Shown one piece after another: positions 9,776 to 17,476 of a DNA stretch of 64,000 bases. The notes under the pieces were generated by a model. That model made no database searches, was not told the DNA's origin, and saw only the letters and a list, made by a program, of their open reading frames with translations. A program made the position numbers and the translations under genes. Position 1 is the first letter of the stretch. Each line of letters opens with the position of its first letter. Source of the stretch: Prauserella muralis (GTDB taxonomy: Bacteria > Actinomycetota > Actinomycetes > Mycobacteriales > Pseudonocardiaceae); the NCBI RefSeq assembly GCF_003202285.1, contig NZ_MASW01000002.1, positions 1,612,001 through 1,676,000 of the forward strand, written 5' to 3'.

Positions 9776-10468
9776 ATGGCGCGCCTGAACTACCAAGAAC
9801 TCAACGACACCATCCGCTACACCGCCTGGTCGGTGTTCCGCGTCGAGCCGGGCAGGCTGCCCGACGACCGCGGCCCCGCGGCCCGGGAGACCAGCGACTA
9901 CCTGGACGCGCTGGAGGACAAGGGCGTGGTCGTGCGCGGCGTGTACGACGTGGCGGGCCTGCGGGCCGACGCCGACTACCTGATCTGGTGGCACGCGCCG
10001 GAGGTCGAGCAGGTCCAGGCCGCCTACACCGGGTTCCGGCGCACCCCGCTGGGCCGGGTCTCCGTGCCGGTGTGGAGCCAGGTGGCGCTGCACCGTCCCG
10101 CGGAGTTCAACAAGAGCCACGTCCCGGCGTTCCTGGCCGGCGAGGAAGCCCGCCGGTACGTGTGCGTGTACCCGTTCGTGCGCTCGTACGAGTGGTACCT
10201 GCTGCCGGACGACGAGCGGCGCAAGATGCTCGCCGACCACGGCAAGGAGGCCAGGGACTACCCGGACGTGCGCGCGAACACGGTCGCGTCGTTCGCGCTC
10301 GGCGACTACGAGTGGATCCTCGCGTTCGAGGCCGACGAGCTCCACCGCATCGTGGACCTCATGCGGCACCTGCGCGGCACCGAGGCCCGCCGCCACGTCC
10401 GGGAGGAGATTCCGTTCTACACGGGGACCCGCGTGGCACCGGGTGAGCTGGTGCTGAACCTGCCCTGA
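9776..10468 (+). CDS. hemQ: coproheme decarboxylase (chlorite-dismutase-like)
   Basis: HemQ/ChdC (230 aa) carries out the last step of the coproporphyrin-dependent haem pathway, decarboxylating coproheme to haem b. The catalytic Tyr region [13 protein letters not shown] and the proximal His in [15 protein letters not shown] are present. The start ATG at 9776 lies four bases after the hemY stop, with AGGGG overlapping that stop. The longer frame reaching back to 9656 is inside hemY and is not used. It converges on msrB with only 4 bp between the stops. Confidence 0.96.
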   Translation: MARLNYQELNDTIRYTAWSVFRVEPGRLPDDRGPAARETSDYLDALEDKGVVVRGVYDVAGLRADADYLIWWHAPEVEQVQAAYTGFRRTPLGRVSVPVWSQVALHRPAEFNKSHVPAFLAGEEARRYVCVYPFVRSYEWYLLPDDERRKMLADHGKEARDYPDVRANTVASFALGDYEWILAFEADELHRIVDLMRHLRGTEARRHVREEIPFYTGTRVAPGELVLNLP

Positions 10469-10472
10469 GCGG

Positions 10473-10898
10473 CTACGACCCGGCAGGCGTGAGGCGCAGC
10501 GCGACCGAGTTGATGCAGTAGCGCTGGTCGGTGGGTGTCGGGTAGCCCTCGCCCTCGAACACGTGGCCGAGGTGGCTGTGGCAGGCGGCGCACAGCACCT
10601 CGGTGCGCACCATGCCCATCGAGCGGTCCTGACGCAGGATCACGGCGTCGGAGTCGGCCGGGTCGTAGAACGACGGCCAGCCGCAGTGGCTCTCGAACTT
10701 GGTGTCGCTGCGGAACAGCTCGGCGCCACAGGCGCGGCACTCGTACACGCCCTCGGTCTTGGTGTCGGTGTACTCGCCGGTGAACGGCCGCTCGGTGGCC
10801 GCCTGGCGCAGCACGGCGTACTCCTCGGGCGAGAGCTGCCTGCGCCATTCCTCGTCGGACTTCTGAACGCGTGGACTGGTCTCGGCGGCAGGTTCCAT
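10473..10898 (-). CDS. msrB: peptide-methionine (R)-S-oxide reductase
   Basis: MsrB (141 aa) repairs methionine-R-sulfoxide in oxidised proteins. Two zinc-binding pairs, YECRACG and VLCAACH, frame the domain, the substrate pocket shows FESHCGWPSFYDP, and the catalytic Cys is in QRYCINSVAL near the C-terminus. Full length for a single-domain MsrB. It stands alone on the minus strand, tail to tail with hemQ. Confidence 0.96.
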   Translation of the reverse strand: MEPAAETSPRVQKSDEEWRRQLSPEEYAVLRQAATERPFTGEYTDTKTEGVYECRACGAELFRSDTKFESHCGWPSFYDPADSDAVILRQDRSMGMVRTEVLCAACHSHLGHVFEGEGYPTPTDQRYCINSVALRLTPAGS

Positions 10899-10925
10899 GC
10901 GTCCGAGACTACCTGTCCGCGCGGC

Positions 10926-11225
10926 TCACTGGGCCAGCCAGTCGAGCAGGTTGCCCAGCGTGTCCCAGGCCGAGACGAGCACGCCGAGCAGGATCAGGCA
11001 CACCAGCAGCACGGCCACGAACCAGCGCAGGCCGCCCGCGCGGTTGCTGCCCTCGGCGAAGTCGGCGACCCCGCGCAGCGAGGCCTCCACGGTGAAGGCC
11101 GGCCCGGTGCGTTGCATCCGGTCCAGGTGCTCGGCGAACGCCTGGGTCTCCGGATCGTCCGGGTCGAGCCCGACGAGCTCGTCGTCGAAGCGCGAGCTGC
11201 GGCGGGCCGGGTTGTCCTCCGACAT
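10926..11225 (-). CDS. small single-pass membrane protein
   Basis: A 99-residue protein with an acidic N-terminal half (DDELVGLDPDDPETQAFAEHLDRMQR) and one membrane helix near the C-terminus (WFVAVLLVCLILLGVLVSAW). ATG at 11225 was chosen because the domain-like sequence starts at MSEDNPARR; the frame is open to 11261. It lies 35 bp after the Ser/Thr kinase gene on the same strand and may be in its operon. Family unknown. Confidence 0.65.
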   Translation of the reverse strand: MSEDNPARRSSRFDDELVGLDPDDPETQAFAEHLDRMQRTGPAFTVEASLRGVADFAEGSNRAGGLRWFVAVLLVCLILLGVLVSAWDTLGNLLDWLAQ

Positions 11226-11260
11226 GTCACAACGGTAGGCCATCGGCGCTGGCCTGCGCA

Positions 11261-12829
11261 TCAGCCCGAGGAGCCGCGGCCGCTCTTGTCGGGGCGGGTG
11301 TCGCCGTCGATGAGCAGCCTGCCGCCGGAGTCGATCACCCGCAGCGTCATCTGCTGCGCGCCGTCCCCGATGTCGACGGTCAGCCGCATGTCCACCGAGC
11401 CGTCCGGGTTGTTCTTGCGCTTGTAGGCCTCGATGCCGCCGAACGACGTCGGCTGGTTCTCCTGCCAGTACTCGGCGAACTCGGACTGGTCGTTGTCGTA
11501 GGCGGCCTTGGCGGCGGGGGTGAGCAGGTTCCAGGAGCCCGCCGGGTTGCTGTAGAAGGTCTCGATCGTCTGGCCCGCCGCACCCCAGGCCACGGGGCCA
11601 CCGGAACTCTGCGCCCGCGAGCTGGGCGACGGGGAGTTCGATGAGCTCGGCGTGCCGGGCGACGACGACGTGGAGGTCGACGGGTCGCCGCCCTGGGCGT
11701 TCGGGTTCTCCTCGGTGCCGCCCAGGTTGAGCACGATGATGAGCGCTGCCGCGAGAATCAGCACGGCGACGCCGATCGCGCCGAACACGAGCGGCTTGCG
11801 TCTGTCACCGCCGGTGCCCGTCTGCTGCCGCGCGGGGGGTGCGGGCGGGGCGGCGGCCGCCGCGTTGGCGGTGGGCTGCGGGCGCGGACCGCTGTGCTGC
11901 TGGTGTGGCGGGTTGCGCTGCCACGGCGCCGCCTGCGGGCCTGGCGCGGCGGGCTTCGGGCCCGCACCGCCGGACAGCAGCGGCGGGGAGACGAGTGTCC
12001 CGGCCAGCGGCTTGCCGTTGCCCTCGCCGCCGACGGCCAGCCGGGCGAGCCGCTCCCGGGCCTCGCTCATGGTGGGCCGTTCCTCCGGCTCGGCGCGCAG
12101 CAGGCTCATGAGCAGCGCGGTGGCCGGGCCTGCGTGGGTCGGCGGGTTGACCTTGCCGTTCGCCGCCGCGTACAGCAACGCCAGCTGATTGGTGCTGTCG
12201 CCGTACGGCGGCAGGCCCTCGACCGCGTGGTACAGCGTCGCACCCAGGGAGAACACGTCGGACGCCGGCGTCGGATCCGCACCGCGTGCCAGCTCCGGCG
12301 CCAGGTAGGCGGGCGTCCCGCCGATCAGCCCGGTCTGGGTGAGGGTCAGGTCACCACTGGCCCGGGAGATGCCGAAGTCGGTGATCTTGCAGACGCCGTT
12401 GTCGTCGATGAGGATGTTGCCCGGCTTGATGTCGCGGTGCACGATCCCGGCACGGTGGGCGGCGACGAGGGCCGCGGCCACCTGCTCGCCGATCCGCGCG
12501 ACCTCCTGCACCGGCAGGGTGCCCGCGTCGGCGAGGATCGCGGACAGGCTGCGCGAGGGCAGGTACTCCATCACCAGGCATGGATCGCCGGCGTGCTCGG
12601 CGATGTCGAACACCACGATCGCGTTGGGATGCTGGAAGCGCGCGGCGTTCTTCGCCTCGCGCATGGCGCGCTGGCGCACGTTGCTGCGCTCGGCCTCCGA
12701 GAGCCCCGGCTGGGTCAGGATTTGCTTGACGGCGACCGAACGTTCCAAACGCTCGTCGATCGCGCGCCAGACGATCCCCATGGCACCGCTGCCGACGTGC
12801 TCTACGAGGCGATAGTGGCCTGCGATCAA
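11261..12829 (-). CDS. transmembrane serine/threonine protein kinase
   Basis: Eukaryotic-type kinase of 522 aa. The kinase domain (about 1-270) has the glycine loop VGSGAMGIVWRA, the ATP lysine in VAVKQIL, HRDIKPGNILID and DFGISR, with a Thr-rich activation segment LTLTQTGLIGGTPAYLAPE. A Pro/Gln-rich linker leads to one membrane helix (about 345-370) and a roughly 130-residue outer domain beginning with a Ser/Thr-rich stretch. The outer part has no PASTA repeat, so the ligand is unknown. The start is probably TTG at 12829; no ATG or GTG lies close upstream in frame. Confidence 0.92.
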   Translation of the reverse strand: MIAGHYRLVEHVGSGAMGIVWRAIDERLERSVAVKQILTQPGLSEAERSNVRQRAMREAKNAARFQHPNAIVVFDIAEHAGDPCLVMEYLPSRSLSAILADAGTLPVQEVARIGEQVAAALVAAHRAGIVHRDIKPGNILIDDNGVCKITDFGISRASGDLTLTQTGLIGGTPAYLAPELARGADPTPASDVFSLGATLYHAVEGLPPYGDSTNQLALLYAAANGKVNPPTHAGPATALLMSLLRAEPEERPTMSEARERLARLAVGGEGNGKPLAGTLVSPPLLSGGAGPKPAAPGPQAAPWQRNPPHQQHSGPRPQPTANAAAAAPPAPPARQQTGTGGDRRKPLVFGAIGVAVLILAAALIIVLNLGGTEENPNAQGGDPSTSTSSSPGTPSSSNSPSPSSRAQSSGGPVAWGAAGQTIETFYSNPAGSWNLLTPAAKAAYDNDQSEFAEYWQENQPTSFGGIEAYKRKNNPDGSVDMRLTVDIGDGAQQMTLRVIDSGGRLLIDGDTRPDKSGRGSSG

Positions 12830-12974
12830 CTGACCCGTGTCGATGGCGCCTGCTCCTCGGCTGTTTCTCGCGATCGTGAATGGACTCGGCAGGCGCGATG
12901 TGTCCTGGCTCGCGCCCCGATCGAGTGTAGCGGTCCCCGGTTGCCGATCCGCGTGAACCGCCGCTCGCGCCGCG

Positions 12975-13652
12975 TCATCGTACGGCGTACTCCGGCTCGG
13001 CCGGAGGCGGCTCGGCCGGGTGCGGCCTCGCCGTGCGAATGGCGCGCAGCAACCCTATCGCGCCCAGCAGCGCGAAGACCACATAGCAGACAAGCAAAGC
13101 GGGAGGTGTGGTCCCTGTGAGTGCGTCGCCGAGCACCACCACGGCGACCGTTCCGGGCAGGCTGCCTGCGACGGTGCCCAGCAGGTAGGGGCGCAGTCGC
13201 AACGACGAGACGCCGCAGCAGTAACTCAGCGGCGCGAACGGCACCACCGGAATCAGCCGCAGCGAAGCCACGGCCAGGGCGCCCCCGCCGGCGAGCCGGT
13301 CGTTCACCGTGCGCACCGGCGCGCGATGCAGGTGGCGGGCCACGAAGTCCTGGCCCAGCGCGCGGGCCAGCAGGAAACCGAGGCAGGCCGAGACGGTGGT
13401 GGCGGTGATCGCGACCACCACGCCCAGCGCCTCGCCGAGCAGCAGGCCCGCGGCCAGGCTGAACACCGTGCGCGGAATCGGCGCCACCGTCAGCAGCGCG
13501 TAGGCGGCCAGCAGCAGCAGCGCCGCCGCGGCGCCCGCGTCGTCGGCCCACGCGCGCACCGCCGCGGGGCTGGGCAGTGGCAGGGTCAGCGCCGCCACCG
13601 CGAGTGCCGCCACGAGCACGAGTGCCACGAGAATCTTCGATCTGCCTGCCAC
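12975..13652 (-). CDS. VTT-domain (TVP38/DedA-like) membrane protein
   Basis: Integral membrane protein of 225 aa with five or six hydrophobic segments and the conserved VTT-domain core: a central LLARALGQDFV stretch and RLIPVVPFAPLSYCCGVSSLRLRPYLLGTVAGSLPGT. This superfamily is linked to lipid transport or scrambling, but no substrate can be read from sequence. GTG at 13652 was chosen as the start, giving a short basic N-terminus before the first helix. The start lies 53 bp from the divergent polymerase gene. Confidence 0.8.
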   Translation of the reverse strand: MAGRSKILVALVLVAALAVAALTLPLPSPAAVRAWADDAGAAAALLLLAAYALLTVAPIPRTVFSLAAGLLLGEALGVVVAITATTVSACLGFLLARALGQDFVARHLHRAPVRTVNDRLAGGGALAVASLRLIPVVPFAPLSYCCGVSSLRLRPYLLGTVAGSLPGTVAVVVLGDALTGTTPPALLVCYVVFALLGAIGLLRAIRTARPHPAEPPPAEPEYAVR

Positions 13653-13704
13653 CCGTTCACGGTAGAGCACGTGTGGTGACGCGCTCACGGCTACGCTCGC
13701 GACT

Positions 13705-14724
13705 GTGGCGCGACACGGCGAGGCGGTCGAGTACCGCGTGGATGAGCGGGTGGTCCGGGTGTCCAATCCGGACAAGGTCTACTTCCCGGAGCGGGGCATC
13801 ACCAAGCGGCAGCTGGTGGAGTACTACCTGTCCGTTTCGGAACCGTTGTTGCGCGCAGTGGGCGAGCGGCCGACGACACTGAAGCGCTACGTCGACGGCG
13901 TCACCGGCGAGCCGTTCTACGCCAAGCGCGTGCCGAAGGGCGCCCCGGACTGGGTGGAGCGGGTGCGGATCACCTTCCCGTCCGGCCGTCCGGCCGAGGA
14001 GGTCTGCCCGACCGAGCCCGCCGTGCTCGCATGGGCGGCCAACCTGGGCACGTTCGACTTCCACCCGTGGCCGGTGCGGCGTGCCGACGTCGATCGTCCC
14101 GACGAGCTGCGGATCGACGTCGATCCGCCGGAGACCGCGGGCTTCGCCGCCGCCGTGCGAGTGGCGGGCGTGGTGCGTGAGGTGCTGGCCGACGCCGGGC
14201 TGGTGGGCTACCCGAAGACGTCCGGCGGGCGTGGGGTGCACGTGCTGGTCCGCATCCGGCCGGAGTGGGACTTCGTCGCGGTGCGGCACGCGGTGATCGC
14301 GCTGGGGCGCGAGGTGGAGCGGAGGGCTCCCGGGGAGGCGACCGTGGCCTGGTGGAAGGAGGAACGCGCGGGGCGGGTCTTCCTCGACTACAACCAGGCG
14401 GCGCGCGACCGCACGATCGCCTCGGCGTGGTCGGTGCGCGGCACGCCGAGGGCGACGGTGTCGATGCCGGTGACCTGGGAACACCTGCCGCAGGTGGAGC
14501 CCGAGGACTTCGACCTGCTCACCGCGCCGGGCCTGCTCACCGCGTACGGCGATCCCCACGGCGAGCTGGACGGGCAGGCGTTCGGCATCGAGCCGCTGCT
14601 GGAGGCCTACGCCCGCGACGAACGCGACCACGGCCTCGGCGACCTGCCGTATCCGCCGGAGTACCCGAAGATGGCGGGCGAGCCGATGCGCGTGCAGCCC
14701 AGCCGCGCCCGTCACCGCGACTGA
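13705..14724 (+). CDS. LigD-type polymerase/primase domain, stand-alone (Prim-PolC-like)
   Basis: A 339-residue archaeo-eukaryotic primase-type polymerase like the polymerase domain of LigD but without fused ligase or nuclease. The metal-binding carboxylates are in ELRIDVDPPE, the nucleotide pocket has YPKTSGGRGVHVLVRI, and FLDYNQAARDRTIAS is the third conserved block. In mycobacteria a homologue (Prim-PolC) lies next to LigC and works in short-gap base-excision repair; here ligC is about 4.4 kb away at 19118-20194. GTG start at 13705. Confidence 0.9.
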   Translation: MARHGEAVEYRVDERVVRVSNPDKVYFPERGITKRQLVEYYLSVSEPLLRAVGERPTTLKRYVDGVTGEPFYAKRVPKGAPDWVERVRITFPSGRPAEEVCPTEPAVLAWAANLGTFDFHPWPVRRADVDRPDELRIDVDPPETAGFAAAVRVAGVVREVLADAGLVGYPKTSGGRGVHVLVRIRPEWDFVAVRHAVIALGREVERRAPGEATVAWWKEERAGRVFLDYNQAARDRTIASAWSVRGTPRATVSMPVTWEHLPQVEPEDFDLLTAPGLLTAYGDPHGELDGQAFGIEPLLEAYARDERDHGLGDLPYPPEYPKMAGEPMRVQPSRARHRD

Positions 14725-14732
14725 GAGCGCCC

Positions 14733-14807
14733 GATGCGGCATTGGGGAAGTTGAGCGCTACGAATGCCGCATTGGGGAAGTCGAACGCCACGAATGCCAC
14801 ATTGGGG
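14733..14807. repeat. three-copy 30-bp tandem repeat between convergent genes
   Basis: Three units with motif ATGCSGCATTGGGG begin at about 14733, 14762 and 14792, giving a 30-bp period with the spacer GAAGTYGARCGCYACGA. The core AATGC-N-GCATT is palindromic. The same family occupies 630-762. Both loci lie exactly between two 3' gene ends, which suggests a bidirectional transcription-stop or a small mobile repeat that survives there. Confidence 0.8.
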
Positions 14808-14821
14808 AGCGTGCCTGGCGG

Positions 14822-15235
14822 CTAGGGGGTGCCGTTGACCAGGCGGTAACCGGTGACGAACTCGGGCGGGATGCGGATCACGGCGTCCATCTCGACGGCG
14901 ACCCACGGGCGCAGCCGCCCTTCGTAGCGGGCGAGCTGCTCCACGTCGCGCACGAGTTCGGCCTTGCCGGTGATGATGACACTCCAGCCGAGGTGGTCCT
15001 CCTCGCCGATGCGGTCGGCCTCGTAGGCGACGACCTGCCCGGCGGCATTGGTCATGCCGGAGTCGGAGTGGCTGCGGATGATGACGTCACCGCCGTCGAC
15101 GAGATGGTTCACCGGCCGGATGGCGGGCAGGGCATGCAAGCTGAACGCGATCCGGCCGAACGACACGCTGCCCAGCAGGCGAAGAGACTCCTCCGTGCTG
15201 AGCTGCTCCATTCGCCGTGGTGCGGCGTCGGTCAT
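14822..15235 (-). CDS. pyridoxamine 5'-phosphate oxidase-like flavin protein
   Basis: A 137-residue split-barrel protein of the PNPOx-like superfamily that typically binds FMN or F420. Characteristic are the SFGRIAFSLHALPAIRPVNHLVDGGDVIIRS barrel strands and the GWSVIITGKAELV strand. Such small proteins act as flavin- or F420-dependent reductases on unknown substrates. Start ATG at 15235. It is isolated and converges on the polymerase-domain gene across the tandem repeat. Confidence 0.82.
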   Translation of the reverse strand: MTDAAPRRMEQLSTEESLRLLGSVSFGRIAFSLHALPAIRPVNHLVDGGDVIIRSHSDSGMTNAAGQVVAYEADRIGEEDHLGWSVIITGKAELVRDVEQLARYEGRLRPWVAVEMDAVIRIPPEFVTGYRLVNGTP

Positions 15236-15289
15236 GAGCAGGAGTATCCGGGCTGTCGCGACCGGTCACCTAGGGCACAAAGTCCTCAC

Positions 15290-16579
15290 TCACAGGGACG
15301 AAACCGGTATCGCGCCGAGGTAGCGGAAACCGCCGTCGCCCACCAGGGAGCCCCGTTCACCGGTACGGAACCAGCCGTCCTCGGTGAGCGGGCGCTCCGC
15401 GGGGTCGTCGCCGAGGTGGGCGTCGGCCACGGCATAGCCGCGGAACTGCAGCTCACCCTGTTCCTCGGCGGGCACCGGCCTGCCGGTGAGCGGGTCGGCG
15501 ACGCGGACCTCCAGCTCCGGCGACACCGGGTGCCCGCCGGGCCACCAGCGGTGGGGGGCCGGCGAGCCCGGAGGCCACAGCGCGGTGAGCCCGAACAGCT
15601 CCGGCGAGCCGTACAGCCCCGTGCTGACGACACCGAACTCCTTCTCCGCCCACGTCGCGGACTCCTGGACCGAGCCGACGGCCTCGGCCACCCCGAGCCA
15701 GCGCCACGAGCGCAGCTCCCGCGGCCGCCGCTGCCACGCCCCCGCCAGCCGCAGCGCCACCTCGTCGGTGACGGCGAGCTGGGTGACGTCGAAGCGCTCC
15801 ATGTCCGCCAGGAGCAGCCCGGCGTCGGTGACCGGCTCCAGCACGCACGTGGCGCCGCCCGCCAGCGCGGCCAGCGCGAGCGCGCAGCCGAATGCACCGG
15901 TGAGCGGGTGCACGCACAGCACGGCGTCGTCGTCGCGGATGCCGATCGCGCGGGCCACGGCGAGCGCGTGCCGCACCACCGCCGACTCCCGGTGCGCCGC
16001 CAGCCGGGGCCCGAACGCCACGGCCGGCTCGTCACCGCTCGTCACCGGCATGGGCATGCCCGCGGTGCTGGCGCTGGGCAGCCAGGCGCCTCCGCCCACG
16101 TCGTGCAGCGCCGGGTCCAGCGGAGGCGTGCCGTGCGGGCCCGCCACCACGGCGACGGCGGGCGGTGCGATCACCTCGGCGCGCGCGAGCGCCTCCCGCA
16201 GCGTCGCGGTCAGGTCGCGCTCACCGGCGCCGTGGGCCAGCGCCACCACTCTCGGCCGCGCGGCCCGGACCACGCGCGCGACCTCGTCGGTGTCCGCGTC
16301 CAGGCCCAGCCCCACGGTGTGCGCGCCGAGCGAGGCCGTGGCGATGTGCCAGTCCAGCACCTCCGACCAGTTCGGCAGCCACACGGCCACCGCGTCCCCG
16401 CGCCCGACGCCGGCCGTCGCCAGATCGGCGCGCAGCTGCAACGTGCGCCGCCACAGTTCGGAGCGGCTCACGTGTACGGGGTGTCCGGGATCGGCGTCGA
16501 TCGCGATGGTGGCGTGTGGGTCGCGCTTGGTCAGGCCTGCGAGCAACGACAGAAGATTCACCGCGCGACAGCGAAACAC
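15290..16579 (-). CDS. degenerate acyl-CoA synthetase-like protein
   Basis: 429-residue protein of the AMP-forming synthetase fold (DAVAVWLPNWSEVLDWHIATASLGAHTVGL; EQGELQFRGYAV; TEDGWFRTGERG). Key catalytic parts are missing. The Thr/Ser/Gly-rich P-loop is replaced by AFGPRLAAHRESAVVRHA. The late aspartate motif TGD reads TGE. The protein ends at GFRYLGAIPVSSL, where the mobile C-terminal domain with the catalytic Lys should follow. The frame itself is intact. GTG start at 16579 with GGAGG upstream. It is probably not a normal CoA ligase; a binding or regulatory role is possible. Confidence 0.75.
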   Translation of the reverse strand: MFRCRAVNLLSLLAGLTKRDPHATIAIDADPGHPVHVSRSELWRRTLQLRADLATAGVGRGDAVAVWLPNWSEVLDWHIATASLGAHTVGLGLDADTDEVARVVRAARPRVVALAHGAGERDLTATLREALARAEVIAPPAVAVVAGPHGTPPLDPALHDVGGGAWLPSASTAGMPMPVTSGDEPAVAFGPRLAAHRESAVVRHALAVARAIGIRDDDAVLCVHPLTGAFGCALALAALAGGATCVLEPVTDAGLLLADMERFDVTQLAVTDEVALRLAGAWQRRPRELRSWRWLGVAEAVGSVQESATWAEKEFGVVSTGLYGSPELFGLTALWPPGSPAPHRWWPGGHPVSPELEVRVADPLTGRPVPAEEQGELQFRGYAVADAHLGDDPAERPLTEDGWFRTGERGSLVGDGGFRYLGAIPVSSL

Positions 16580-16618
16580 TTGGTTCGGCCTCCGTCAAGT
16601 GGGGCTAGTTTGATCGTC

Positions 16619-17467
16619 ATGCGAACGCCGCGGGTGATCGTCTCGGTGCTGGCCGCTCTGGCCGTGCTGCTCGCCTCCGCCGCGCCCGCGACCGCCACCC
16701 GGCCGGGCACGCTGCGCGTGCTGAGCTACAACATCCACGCCGGCATCGGCGCCGACGGCGCCCTCGACCTCGCCCGCACGGCGGCCGCCATCCGGGCCAC
16801 CGGCGCCGACGTCGTGGGCCTGCAGGAGGTGGACGTGCGCTGGTCGGCCCGCAGCGGCTACGCCGACCAGGTCAGCGAGCTGGCCCGGCTCACCGGGATG
16901 CGGGCCTTCTTCGCCCCGATCTACGACCTCGCCCCGGAACCCGGGCGTACCGAGCGCCGCCGCTACGGCGTCGCCGTGCTCAGCCGCCACCCGATCGTGC
17001 GGGCGGTGAACCACCCGCTCACGCGGCTGTCGACGGTGGAGCCCGACCCGGCGCCCGCGCCTGCGCCCGGCTTCGCCGAGGTGGTGCTGTCGGTGCGTGG
17101 CACGGTAGTCCACGTCTACTCGACCCACCTGGACCACCGGGCGGACCCGGCCGTGCGGGCCACGCAGGTCACCGAAACCGTGGACATCCTCGACCGCGCG
17201 CCGCGCGGGGCCGCGCAGGTGCTGCTCGGCGACGTCAACGCCCCGCCGGACGCGCCCGAGCTGGTCCCGCTGTTCGCGCGGGTGCGGGATGCCTGGCCCG
17301 CCGCGCACGGCGACGGTGCCGGTGGCTTCACCTACCCGGCGGAGACGCCGAGCTCGCGCATCGACTACGTGACGGTCTCCGGGCCGATCCGGGTGCGCTC
17401 GGCGGCCGTGCCCGGCACGCGGGCCTCCGACCACCTGCCGGTGCTGGCCGAGCTCGCCCTGCGCTGA
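16619..17467 (+). CDS. secreted endonuclease/exonuclease/phosphatase-family hydrolase
   Basis: 282-residue metal-dependent phosphoesterase of the EEP fold (DNase I / sphingomyelinase relatives). Residues 1-27 form a signal peptide ending ASAAPATA, so it is exported. Catalytic motifs are LRVLSYNIHAG (Asn), VVGLQEVD (Glu), VYSTHLDHR (His), LLGDVNAPPD (Asp/Asn), SSRIDYV and RASDHLPV (Asp-His). Substrate could be DNA, phospholipid or inositol phosphate. ATG start at 16619, divergent from the synthetase-like gene. Confidence 0.9.
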   Translation: MRTPRVIVSVLAALAVLLASAAPATATRPGTLRVLSYNIHAGIGADGALDLARTAAAIRATGADVVGLQEVDVRWSARSGYADQVSELARLTGMRAFFAPIYDLAPEPGRTERRRYGVAVLSRHPIVRAVNHPLTRLSTVEPDPAPAPAPGFAEVVLSVRGTVVHVYSTHLDHRADPAVRATQVTETVDILDRAPRGAAQVLLGDVNAPPDAPELVPLFARVRDAWPAAHGDGAGGFTYPAETPSSRIDYVTVSGPIRVRSAAVPGTRASDHLPVLAELALR

Positions 17468-17476
17468 CCGGCGCGC

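Noticed and set aside
7198-9777. 859-codon open frame on the minus strand
   Set aside because: Shadow of hemE and hemY, which are certain on the plus strand; composition is Arg/Gly/His-rich noise.
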